Part shown: positions 1-5,100 of the stretch, piece by piece
Layout: every line of letters begins with the position of its first letter
Position numbering within the stretch: position 1 is the first letter of the stretch
NCBI GenBank assembly: GCA_029287275.1
Contig: JARFRL010000333.1
Span: forward strand, 1-5,820
Reading direction: 5' to 3'
Source: Pontiella desulfatans
Lineage (GTDB): Bacteria; Verrucomicrobiota; Kiritimatiellia; Kiritimatiellales; Pontiellaceae
Length of the DNA stretch: 5,820 bases
The notes under the pieces: model-generated
What the model was told of the DNA's origin: nothing
Databases searched by the model: none
Seen by the model: only the letters and a program-made list of their open reading frames with translations
Position numbers and translations under genes: made by a program

Positions 1-1825
1 CGCGGTTCATGATCGCGCCGCCGATCTTGAAGCGTTTGAGGTAGGTGACGCGCGCGTCGGTGTAGACCGCGGTGAACGGCTTGTCGCGGTCGAAAATCTC
101 GCAGCGTTCCAGGCTGTCGTCGACGAACAGTTTCTCCGGCGGCGGCAGCACTTTGTATTGCCCGTTCGACCAGACCACGAGCAGCTTGTCGAGCGAGGAG
201 CATTCGAGAATGACCTCGCCTTTGACGTTGGTGCCGATGTAGCCGTTTTCATCGCGCTTGACCTGCAGCTCGGTCGCGGTTAGCTCGCGCACGTCGGCTT
301 CCTTGAAGCTGGTGGACTGGGTGCGCCGCGGATACTGATCCTTGTACTCCTTGATCAGTCGTTTGATGTAACGAATGGTGTAGCCGTTGAGCGCGCCGAG
401 GTTCTTCTCCACCTCGGCCAGCTCCGCGAGAATGTCCTCGATGTCCTTGCGGTTCTTCTCTATGTCGAACAGGGAAATGCGTTTGATGCGGACGCCGAGC
501 AGCATTTCAATATCTTCATCAACAATGCCGCGGCGCAGCTGCTTTTTGAACGGTTCGAGTCCTTTGTAGATGGCCGCGAAGACGGCTTCGTAGGTCTTGC
601 ATTCCTCGATCAATTTATAAATTCGGTTTTCGACGAAGATCTGCACGAGCGTCTTGTTGTGGAAGTCGTCGAGCAGTTTGGCCTTTCGTAGGTTCAGTTC
701 GTCTTCGAGGATGCGCAATAGCTGGGCGACGTTTTCGCGCAATACCTCGTCGATCGTCATTTCCACCGGGCGGTTCTCGCGCAGGCAGATGAGGCGGCTG
801 GAAACGGAGGTCTCGCATTTGGTGAACGCGTAGAGCGCATCGGTCGTTTTTTCCTGCGAGGCGCCGGGCGACAGGGTCAGTTCGATCTCGACCTTTTCCG
901 CGGTGAAGTCGTCGATGGCGCGGACCGCCACCTTTTTCTTTTTCACCGCGTCTTCAATGGAGGCCGTCAGCGAGTCGGTGTTGGTGCCGTGCGGGACTTC
1001 GGTGATGACCAGCCGGTTGTTTTTACGCGGCTCGATCTTGGCGCGCAGCTTCACTTTGCCGTTGCCCTTGTTGTATTCCGAAACGTCCATCAAACCGCCG
1101 GTCTGGAAGTCCGGCAAGAGGTTGAGCTCGACGGGCGTGCGGACCTTTTCGCGCAGGATCTCGATCTGCGCCTCGAGCAGCTCGATGAAGTTGTGCGGGA
1201 GGATGCTGGTGGAAAGGCCGACCGCGATGCCGTCGGCGCCGAGCATCAGCATCAGCGGGAGTTTGCAGGGCAGGCTGACGGGCTCTTTGTTGCGGCCGTC
1301 ATAGCTCGCGATCCATTCCGTCAGCTCTTTGTTGAAAATCTCGTTCCGCGCCAGCGGAGTCAGCCGACACTCGATGTAACGAGACGCGGCGGCGCGGTCG
1401 CCGGTGAAAATGTTGCCGTAGTTTCCCTGTCCCTCGATCAGGTAGCGCTTGTTCGTCAGCGTCACCAGCGCGTCCGCGATCGACGCGTCGCCGTGCGGGT
1501 GGTATTGCATCGTGTGGCCGACGATGTTCGCGACCTTGATGAACCGCCCGTCGTCCTTTTCCTTCAGCGCGTGCATGATGCGGCGCTGCACCGGTTTGAG
1601 TCCGTCCTCTAGCGCGGGGATGGCGCGGTCGCAGATGACGTAGGTGGCGTACTCCAGAAAGTTTTGCCGCACCATTTTGTTGAGCGGGCCGTGTTCGGCG
1701 TGCAGCGGGTCGAATTTCCGCGGGCCTTCCTCGACCGGGGGCTCGGGGTTTTCATCGACCGTTTCCGCTTCGGTGCCCGCGTCTTCAAACAGTTCGAGCT
1801 CTTCGTTTTGTTTCTTATCGGCCAT
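1..1825 (-). CDS. parC: DNA topoisomerase IV subunit A (ParC/GyrA family), 3' end outside window
   Basis: This is the DNA-breaking and rejoining subunit of a type IIA topoisomerase. With the ParE-type subunit encoded just upstream it should form an A2B2 enzyme that relaxes and decatenates DNA in the cytoplasm. The frame is open from the ATG at 1825 to the window edge: 608 complete codons, no stop, so the C-terminus is missing here. Visible marks are an acidic N-terminal tail (about 1-40), QRRIMHA (80-86), the QYHPHGD block (107-113), GQGNYGN (132-138) and DRAAASRYIE with catalytic Tyr150. A long helical C-gate region follows (about 360-490). The first part of a beta-pinwheel C-terminal domain begins near 515 (DENGYIGTNVKGE). 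No gyrase-type QRRGGKG box is seen in the visible part, which favours topoisomerase IV over gyrase, though the unseen end could change that. Residue 114 is Ala where E. coli GyrA has Ser83. It lies 42 bp after parE with no clear Shine-Dalgarno. Family certain; parC versus gyrA naming less so. Confidence 0.93.
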   Translation of the reverse strand, partial: MADKKQNEELELFEDAGTEAETVDENPEPPVEEGPRKFDPLHAEHGPLNKMVRQNFLEYATYVICDRAIPALEDGLKPVQRRIMHALKEKDDGRFIKVANIVGHTMQYHPHGDASIADALVTLTNKRYLIEGQGNYGNIFTGDRAAASRYIECRLTPLARNEIFNKELTEWIASYDGRNKEPVSLPCKLPLMLMLGADGIAVGLSTSILPHNFIELLEAQIEILREKVRTPVELNLLPDFQTGGLMDVSEYNKGNGKVKLRAKIEPRKNNRLVITEVPHGTNTDSLTASIEDAVKKKKVAVRAIDDFTAEKVEIELTLSPGASQEKTTDALYAFTKCETSVSSRLICLRENRPVEMTIDEVLRENVAQLLRILEDELNLRKAKLLDDFHNKTLVQIFVENRIYKLIEECKTYEAVFAAIYKGLEPFKKQLRRGIVDEDIEMLLGVRIKRISLFDIEKNRKDIEDILAELAEVEKNLGALNGYTIRYIKRLIKEYKDQYPRRTQSTSFKEADVRELTATELQVKRDENGYIGTNVKGEVILECSSLDKLLVVWSNGQYKVLPPPEKLFVDDSLERCEIFDRDKPFTAVYTDARVTYLKRFKIGGAIMNR

Positions 1826-1830
1826 TTCTA

Positions 1831-1860
1831 TTCACGTTCATTCGCGTCCATTAGCGGTTC
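1831..1860. repeat. Degenerate decamer tandem repeat in the parE-parC gap
   Basis: Three consecutive 10-bp units each start with TT on the plus strand: TTCACGTTCA (1831-1840), TTCGCGTCCA (1841-1850) and TTAGCGGTTC (1851-1860). The first two agree at 8 of 10 positions; the third is weaker. Read on the coding strand this is GAACCGC-TAATGGACGC-GAATGAACGT-GAATAG. I recall similar 'TTCGTGTCCATTAGTGG'-like strings scattered between genes in Verrucomicrobia-type genomes, so it may be a copy of a dispersed intergenic repeat, but that is memory rather than a search. It occupies the place where the parC ribosome-binding site would be. Confidence 0.55.
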
Positions 1861-1867
1861 AAATTGG

Positions 1868-3691
1868 TTAGAGCATCTCCGCGTCGACGACGAGGTTGTC
1901 CATGATGAAGTCGCGGCGGTCGGGCGTGTTCTTGCCCATGTAGAAGGAGAGGATCTCGGAGATGGAGTGGTCGCCGCGCACGTCAACCTGAGAGAGTCGC
2001 ATGCCGTCGTCGCTAATGAAGTCCTTGAACTCCTTCGGCGAGATTTCTCCGAGGCCTTTGAATCGGGTGATCTCGGCGCCGCGGCCGAGTTTGTTGAGGG
2101 CCTTTTCGCGTTCCGCGTCGGAGTAGCAGTAGATCGTCTCTTTCTTGTTCCGCACGCGGAAGAGCGGGGTTTCCAGAATCTTCAGATGCCCTTCGCGCAC
2201 GAGCGACTCGAAGAAGCGGAGGAAGAAGGTGATCATCAGATTGCGGATGTGCAATCCGTCCACGTCGGCGTCGGTCGCGAGGATGACGTGGTTGTAGCGC
2301 AGGTTGTCGATGTTTTCCTCGATGTTGAGGCCGCGCATCAGGTTGTAGATCTCCACGTTTTTGTACAGCGTGTCGCGCTTGAGGTCGCAGACGTTCAGCG
2401 GTTTTCCTTTAAGCGTGTAGATGGCCTGGTTGTTCGCGTCGCGGCAACTGACGATCGAGCCGGCGGCGGACTGCCCCTCCGTGATGAAAACCTGCGTTTC
2501 GAGGTGTTTTTGTTTTTCGCGGTTGAAGTGGTTCTTGCAGTCCTTGAGTTGCGGAATGCGTATCGAGACCGACTTCGACCGTTCGCGGGCCAGCTTCTTG
2601 ACGGAGTTGAGTTCCTTCCGGAGCTTCTGCGTTTCCTCGATTTTGGTGATCAGCTTTTTGGCTTCGTCGGGGGCGCGGTGCAGCAGGTCGGCGACGATCT
2701 GCGAGACCTTCGCGACGAGATCGGAGCGGAGTTCGGAGTTGCCGAGCTTGTTCTTGGTCTGGCTCTCGAAGATCGGTTCCTTCAGGCGGATCGCGATCGC
2801 GCCGAGCACGCCTTCGCGGACGTCGTCGCCGGAGTATTTTTTATTGGCGAAATCGTTGATGCCGCGCAGCAAGCCCTCGCGGAAGGCGGAGAGGTGGGTG
2901 CCGCCGTCGGAGGTGTATTGGCCGTTCACGAAGGAATAATACTCTTCCGAGAAGCGGTTGGTGTGGGTGAGCGCGATTTCCAGCGTTTTGTCCGCGTAGT
3001 GGAGCGGGGGATAGATCTTCTCGAACTGGCTCTCGTCGCGGATCAGGTCCAGCAGGCCGCCTTTGCAATGGAAGAGCTCGCCGTTGAACCAGATCTTCAG
3101 GCTGGCGTTCAAATACGCGTAAAAACGCAGCCGCCGCGCCAGATGATCCGGGTTGAACTCGAACTTCTTGAAAATGTCGGCGTCGGGCGAGAACGCGACG
3201 AAGGTCCCGTTGGGTTCTTCGGTCTTCCCTTTTTCCTCGCGGACGAGTTTGCCGAGTTCGAACTCCGCCTCCACGTATTCGCCGTCGCGGTGCGAGCGGA
3301 CGAGAAAATACGTCGAAAGCGCGTTCACCGCCTTGGTGCCGACCCCGTTCAGGCCGACGCTGAACTGAAAGACGTCGTCGTTGTATTTCGCGCCCGTGTT
3401 CATTTCCGAAACGCACGCGACCACCTTGCCCAGCGGAATGCCGCGGCCGAAATCGCGGATCGTGACCAGATCGTCCTCGATCGAAACGTTGATCCGGTCG
3501 CCGTGGCCCATGATGAACTCGTCGATGCCGTTGTCGATCACCTCTTTGACGAGGATATAGATGCCGTCGTCGTAATGCGCGCCGCTCCCCGTGCGGCCGA
3601 TATACATGCCCGTGCGCAGGCGAATGTGCTCGAGCGACGACAGCGTCTTGATTTTGTCTTCGGTGTATTCGTGTGTCTTCTTGGCGGCCAT
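1868..3691 (-). CDS. parE: DNA topoisomerase IV subunit B (ParE-type ATPase/TOPRIM subunit)
   Basis: This is the ATP-hydrolysing subunit of a type IIA topoisomerase, partner of the A subunit encoded directly downstream. It is 607 aa, the short form without the insert of enterobacterial GyrB. Domains in order: GHKL ATPase with KEVIDNGIDE (49-58; Glu50 matches the catalytic Glu42 of E. coli GyrB and Asn54 the Mg-binding Asn), GRGIP (82-86) and GLNGVGTKAVNALS (113-126). The transducer carries QTKNKLGN (311-318) with the ATP-contacting Gln311 and Lys313. TOPRIM has TEG (Glu405) and DADVDG (Asp474, Asp476, Asp478), and the tail has RFKGLGE (543-549). The sequence most resembles the Bacteroidota/Chlamydiota-like ParE branch. 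Gln407 replaces the Asp of the usual EGDSAGG. I chose the ATG at 3691 because CAGGAA lies 10 nt upstream and family similarity begins soon after. An in-frame extension to 3814 would run through the inverted repeats and looks unlike protein. First gene of a parE-parC operon. Confidence 0.95.
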   Translation of the reverse strand: MAAKKTHEYTEDKIKTLSSLEHIRLRTGMYIGRTGSGAHYDDGIYILVKEVIDNGIDEFIMGHGDRINVSIEDDLVTIRDFGRGIPLGKVVACVSEMNTGAKYNDDVFQFSVGLNGVGTKAVNALSTYFLVRSHRDGEYVEAEFELGKLVREEKGKTEEPNGTFVAFSPDADIFKKFEFNPDHLARRLRFYAYLNASLKIWFNGELFHCKGGLLDLIRDESQFEKIYPPLHYADKTLEIALTHTNRFSEEYYSFVNGQYTSDGGTHLSAFREGLLRGINDFANKKYSGDDVREGVLGAIAIRLKEPIFESQTKNKLGNSELRSDLVAKVSQIVADLLHRAPDEAKKLITKIEETQKLRKELNSVKKLARERSKSVSIRIPQLKDCKNHFNREKQKHLETQVFITEGQSAAGSIVSCRDANNQAIYTLKGKPLNVCDLKRDTLYKNVEIYNLMRGLNIEENIDNLRYNHVILATDADVDGLHIRNLMITFFLRFFESLVREGHLKILETPLFRVRNKKETIYCYSDAEREKALNKLGRGAEITRFKGLGEISPKEFKDFISDDGMRLSQVDVRGDHSISEILSFYMGKNTPDRRDFIMDNLVVDAEML

Positions 3692-3701
3692 TTGCCTAAG
3701 T

Positions 3702-3706
3702 TCCTG
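3702..3706 (-). promoter_or_regulatory. Ribosome-binding site of parE
   Basis: On the minus strand CAGGA lies 10 nt before the ATG at 3691. It supports this start over the longer in-frame start at 3814, which has no comparable site. Confidence 0.6.
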
Positions 3707-3731
3707 TAAAACCACAAGATGTGGATGTAAG

Positions 3732-3759
3732 TTGCTAGATAACCCACAAAATCTAGCAA
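3732..3759. promoter_or_regulatory. Perfect 9-10-9 inverted repeat, possible operator of parE
   Basis: The arms TTGCTAGAT (3732-3740) and ATCTAGCAA (3751-3759) are exact reverse complements around a 10-bp spacer (AACCCACAAA). Arm centres are 19 bp apart, close to two helical turns, which suits a dimeric DNA-binding protein. The dyad centre lies about 55 bp upstream of the parE start, in the promoter or 5' leader. Neither strand has a T-run after the dyad, so it is not an intrinsic terminator. An operator or a leader hairpin is inference. Confidence 0.6.
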
Positions 3760-3807
3760 TTCGCCCCGCCGCCTTCAAGAGCGGCCCCGCGCTTTCTGAG
3801 CCTGCGC

Positions 3808-3833
3808 CTTCCACACATCGTGAAGTGTGGAAG
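3808..3833. repeat. Perfect 9-8-9 inverted repeat in the divergent region
   Basis: CTTCCACAC (3808-3816) and GTGTGGAAG (3825-3833) are exact reverse complements separated by ATCGTGAA. There is no T-tract on either side, so a terminator is unlikely. It lies about 40-65 bp upstream of the -35 candidate for the rightward operon and could be an activator or repressor site. Confidence 0.55.
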
Positions 3834-3838
3834 TAAAA

Positions 3839-3867
3839 CCGCGGCCTTGGCGTCGTTAAAGCCGCGG
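3839..3867. repeat. 7-15-7 inverted repeat just upstream of the rightward promoter
   Basis: CCGCGGC (3839-3845) and GCCGCGG (3861-3867) are exact reverse complements with a 15-bp spacer. A second, overlapping pair TAAAGC (3857-3862) and GCTTTA (3872-3877) runs into the proposed -35 box. In GC-rich DNA short GC palindromes arise readily, so weight is modest. Confidence 0.4.
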
Positions 3868-3873
3868 AAGCGC

Positions 3874-3901
3874 TTTACTTTGCCTTCCGACCTCCTATTA
3901 T
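3874..3901 (+). promoter_or_regulatory. Sigma-70-type promoter candidate for the lipoprotein/3D operon
   Basis: TTTACT (3874-3879; 4 of 6 to TTGACA) and TATTAT (3896-3901; 5 of 6 to TATAAT) are separated by 16 bp. Transcription would start near 3908, giving a leader of roughly 20 nt before the ATG at 3928. It is one of the few AT-rich patches in this gap. Confidence 0.5.
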
Positions 3902-3915
3902 TGGTTCTTCCAAAG

Positions 3916-3921
3916 AAAGGG
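3916..3921 (+). promoter_or_regulatory. Ribosome-binding site of the glycine-zipper lipoprotein gene
   Basis: The purine run AAAGGG ends 6 nt before the ATG at 3928. This supports that start over the upstream in-frame ATG at 3820, which falls in the spacer of an inverted repeat, and over the ATG at 3934. Confidence 0.6.
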
Positions 3922-3927
3922 AACGCG

Positions 3928-4494
3928 ATGAATATGAAGCTGATGAGATTCTCATGTGTTGTGGTGTTGGCCGGCGCGATGACGCTGTCCGGATGCAAAT
4001 CGAAATCCCACGCCGGGGAAGAGGCGAAAAAGGGCGCGGCCTACGGCGCGCTCGGCGGCGCGGTGTCCGGCTTCTTTTGGGGCCTGTTTTCCGGCAACCC
4101 GGTCGAACGCGCGGCGCAAGGCGCGGTGGTCGGCGGCGCGACCGGCGCCACGATGGGCGCGGTGCACGGTTCCGGTAAAGACCGCGAACTGAAGGCCGAA
4201 TACGGCGAACTGAACTTTCAAGCCCTCATGGCTCTCGTCGAACGCGATTATCCCAAAGCGAAAGAACTCGCCGCGAAAACCGCCAACGACGCGAATCCGA
4301 AATACCGCCACGCCTCCGCTTGGCTCTCCGCGTTGATCGCCAAGGAAACGATGAGCGCCGAGGAGCAGGAGCCCTATTTCCAAACGCTCATCGACACGGA
4401 TCCCGACCTCGCGACCATGGAAGACGCCAAGGTCGAGGTTCGCCTCGCCGAGCGCGACCTTAAGAATCTCCGAAAGAATCTCAACGCCCGCTAA
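3928..4494 (+). CDS. Glycine-zipper lipoprotein with TPR-like helical C-terminus
   Basis: Predicted lipoprotein of 188 aa. The N-terminus has Lys4 and Arg7, a hydrophobic stretch (8-20) and a lipobox LSGC (20-23), so lipidation at Cys23 is expected. Lys24 follows the cysteine rather than Asp, which under the E. coli sorting rule points to the outer membrane. Residues 37-81 are Gly/Ala-rich with GxxxG-type spacing (GALGGAVSG, then GAVVGGATGATMGAVHG) around a GNPVER turn, as in glycine-zipper proteins that insert hairpins in membranes. Residues 94-188 are polar and helical; the stretch from 97 (FQALMALVERDYPKAKELAA) resembles a TPR-type helix pair, suggesting a protein-binding periplasmic part. 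The start at 3928 gives the signal peptide a normal length and has AAAGGG upstream. The next gene begins 11 nt after the stop, so the two are probably co-transcribed. Exact role unknown; an envelope-stability or scaffold function is inference. Confidence 0.85.
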   Translation: MNMKLMRFSCVVVLAGAMTLSGCKSKSHAGEEAKKGAAYGALGGAVSGFFWGLFSGNPVERAAQGAVVGGATGATMGAVHGSGKDRELKAEYGELNFQALMALVERDYPKAKELAAKTANDANPKYRHASAWLSALIAKETMSAEEQEPYFQTLIDTDPDLATMEDAKVEVRLAERDLKNLRKNLNAR

Positions 4495-4505
4495 TCCGCG
4501 GTTGA

Positions 4506-5030
4506 ATGGGCCGGCGAAGAAAAAAATCGAAGAGGGAGAAGTGGAAGCCGTTGTTGGTCGCGGTGGTGCTGATCTGGTTCGTCGTGGAAGGCCGGTTCTA
4601 CATTCCGCGGCCGATCCGACCGCCGAAAGGCGAGACCCCCCTGATCGTGAAGATGGAAACCACGTCCTACTGCCACTGCCGGAAGTGCTGTTCCTACAAA
4701 TGGTTTCTCTTCGCGCCCTACCAACGCGGCGGCAAATTCGGGTTTCGCCTCAAGCACGTCGGGAAAACCTCGTCCGGCGCCATGGTCCGGCCCGGCGTCA
4801 TCGCCGCCGACACCACCATCTACCCCTACGGAACCATCATGCATGTTCCCGGCTACGGCTACGGCGTGGTTCAGGACACCGGCGGCGCGATCAAGGGCAA
4901 GCATATCGATCTGTACCGCCCGAACCACTGGTTCGCCCGATTGTGGGGCGTGCGAACGAAACAGGTGAAGGTGTGGCCGCCGCCCGAACCGGCCGCGGCG
5001 CCGGACTCCGCCGAAGATCCCGCGGGTTGA
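4506..5030 (+). CDS. Membrane-anchored 3D (Asp-Asp-Asp) domain protein, probable cell-wall enzyme
   Basis: Protein of 174 aa. A very basic N-terminus (MGRRRKKSKREKWK) is followed by one hydrophobic segment (about 15-28), an N-in anchor that puts the rest outside the cytoplasmic membrane. Residues 48-136 form a 3D domain, a double-psi beta-barrel related to the MltA catalytic fold. The three name-giving aspartates are visible as AAD (Asp102), QDTGGAIKG (Asp124) and HIDLY (Asp135), with the usual PYGTIMHVPGYGYG strand between. In MltA-like and Sps/YuiC-like proteins this fold cleaves peptidoglycan glycan strands, so a lytic transglycosylase-like role is likely but unproven here. Four cysteines (56, 58, 61, 62) in TSYCHCRKCC precede the barrel. 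They could bind metal or form disulfides. The tail (158-174) is Pro/Ala-rich. The ATG has no Shine-Dalgarno; the preceding stop is 11 nt away, so coupled translation is plausible. Confidence 0.85.
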   Translation: MGRRRKKSKREKWKPLLVAVVLIWFVVEGRFYIPRPIRPPKGETPLIVKMETTSYCHCRKCCSYKWFLFAPYQRGGKFGFRLKHVGKTSSGAMVRPGVIAADTTIYPYGTIMHVPGYGYGVVQDTGGAIKGKHIDLYRPNHWFARLWGVRTKQVKVWPPPEPAAAPDSAEDPAG

Positions 5031-5043
5031 GTACGTATTTCCG

Positions 5044-5072
5044 TTGCTTGCGACGGGGGTATGTCTTATAAG
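5044..5072 (+). promoter_or_regulatory. Sigma-70-type promoter candidate for the secreted-protein gene
   Basis: TTGCTT (5044-5049) and TATAAG (5067-5072; 5 of 6 to TATAAT) are exactly 17 bp apart. An AT-rich stretch (5064-5085) surrounds the -10 box in otherwise GC-rich DNA. Transcription would start around 5079. No terminator is visible between the stop at 5030 and this site, so read-through from the upstream operon is also possible. Confidence 0.5.
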
Positions 5073-5088
5073 TAATTAAAGTTTAACC

Positions 5089-5093
5089 GGAGG
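5089..5093 (+). promoter_or_regulatory. Strong Shine-Dalgarno of the secreted-protein gene
   Basis: GGAGG lies 7 nt before the ATG at 5101, the best ribosome-binding site in the window. It fixes the start and suggests efficient translation. Confidence 0.8.
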
Positions 5094-5100
5094 AAATGAA

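Larger units (their letters stand above)
3692..3927. promoter_or_regulatory. Divergent intergenic control region between parE and the lipoprotein gene
   Basis: These 236 bp separate two genes that start away from each other, so both promoters should lie here. The region holds inverted repeats at 3732-3759, 3808-3833 and 3839-3867, smaller ones at 3712-3724 and 3768-3785, and a rightward promoter candidate at 3874-3901. For parE I could not settle on a -35/-10 pair: leftward TTGCTA (3759-3754) and TATCTA (3741-3736) exist but are only 12 bp apart. No convincing gene fits in this stretch. Open frames crossing it are extensions of the flanking genes. Confidence 0.7.

Noticed and set aside
989..1612. 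A 207-codon open frame on the plus strand opposite parC
   Set aside because: It is a shadow of the conserved ParC coding sequence, with Val/Arg/Asp-rich low-information content and no start signals.
1826..1867. CRISPR or larger tandem array in the parE-parC gap
   Set aside because: Only about three degenerate 10-bp units with no spacers are present, so it is a short repeat and not a CRISPR array.
1664..3709. A 681-codon open frame on the plus strand opposite parE
   Set aside because: It lies antisense to a fully recognisable ParE with all catalytic motifs. Its product is a repetitive Val/Asp/Glu/Phe-rich string typical of the reverse frame of a GC-biased gene, and no ribosome-binding site supports it.
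3692..3814. Longer parE starting at 3814 with 41 extra N-terminal residues
   Set aside because: The extra stretch would translate the inverted repeats, has no family similarity, and the ATG at 3691 has CAGGA at good spacing.
3808..3833. Intrinsic terminator at the 9-8-9 inverted repeat
   Set aside because: Neither strand has a T-run after the stem, and no gene ends nearby; both neighbours start here.
4491..4928. A 145-codon minus-strand frame opposite the 3D-domain gene
   Set aside because: The plus strand encodes an intact 3D domain with its three aspartates, so this frame is a shadow.
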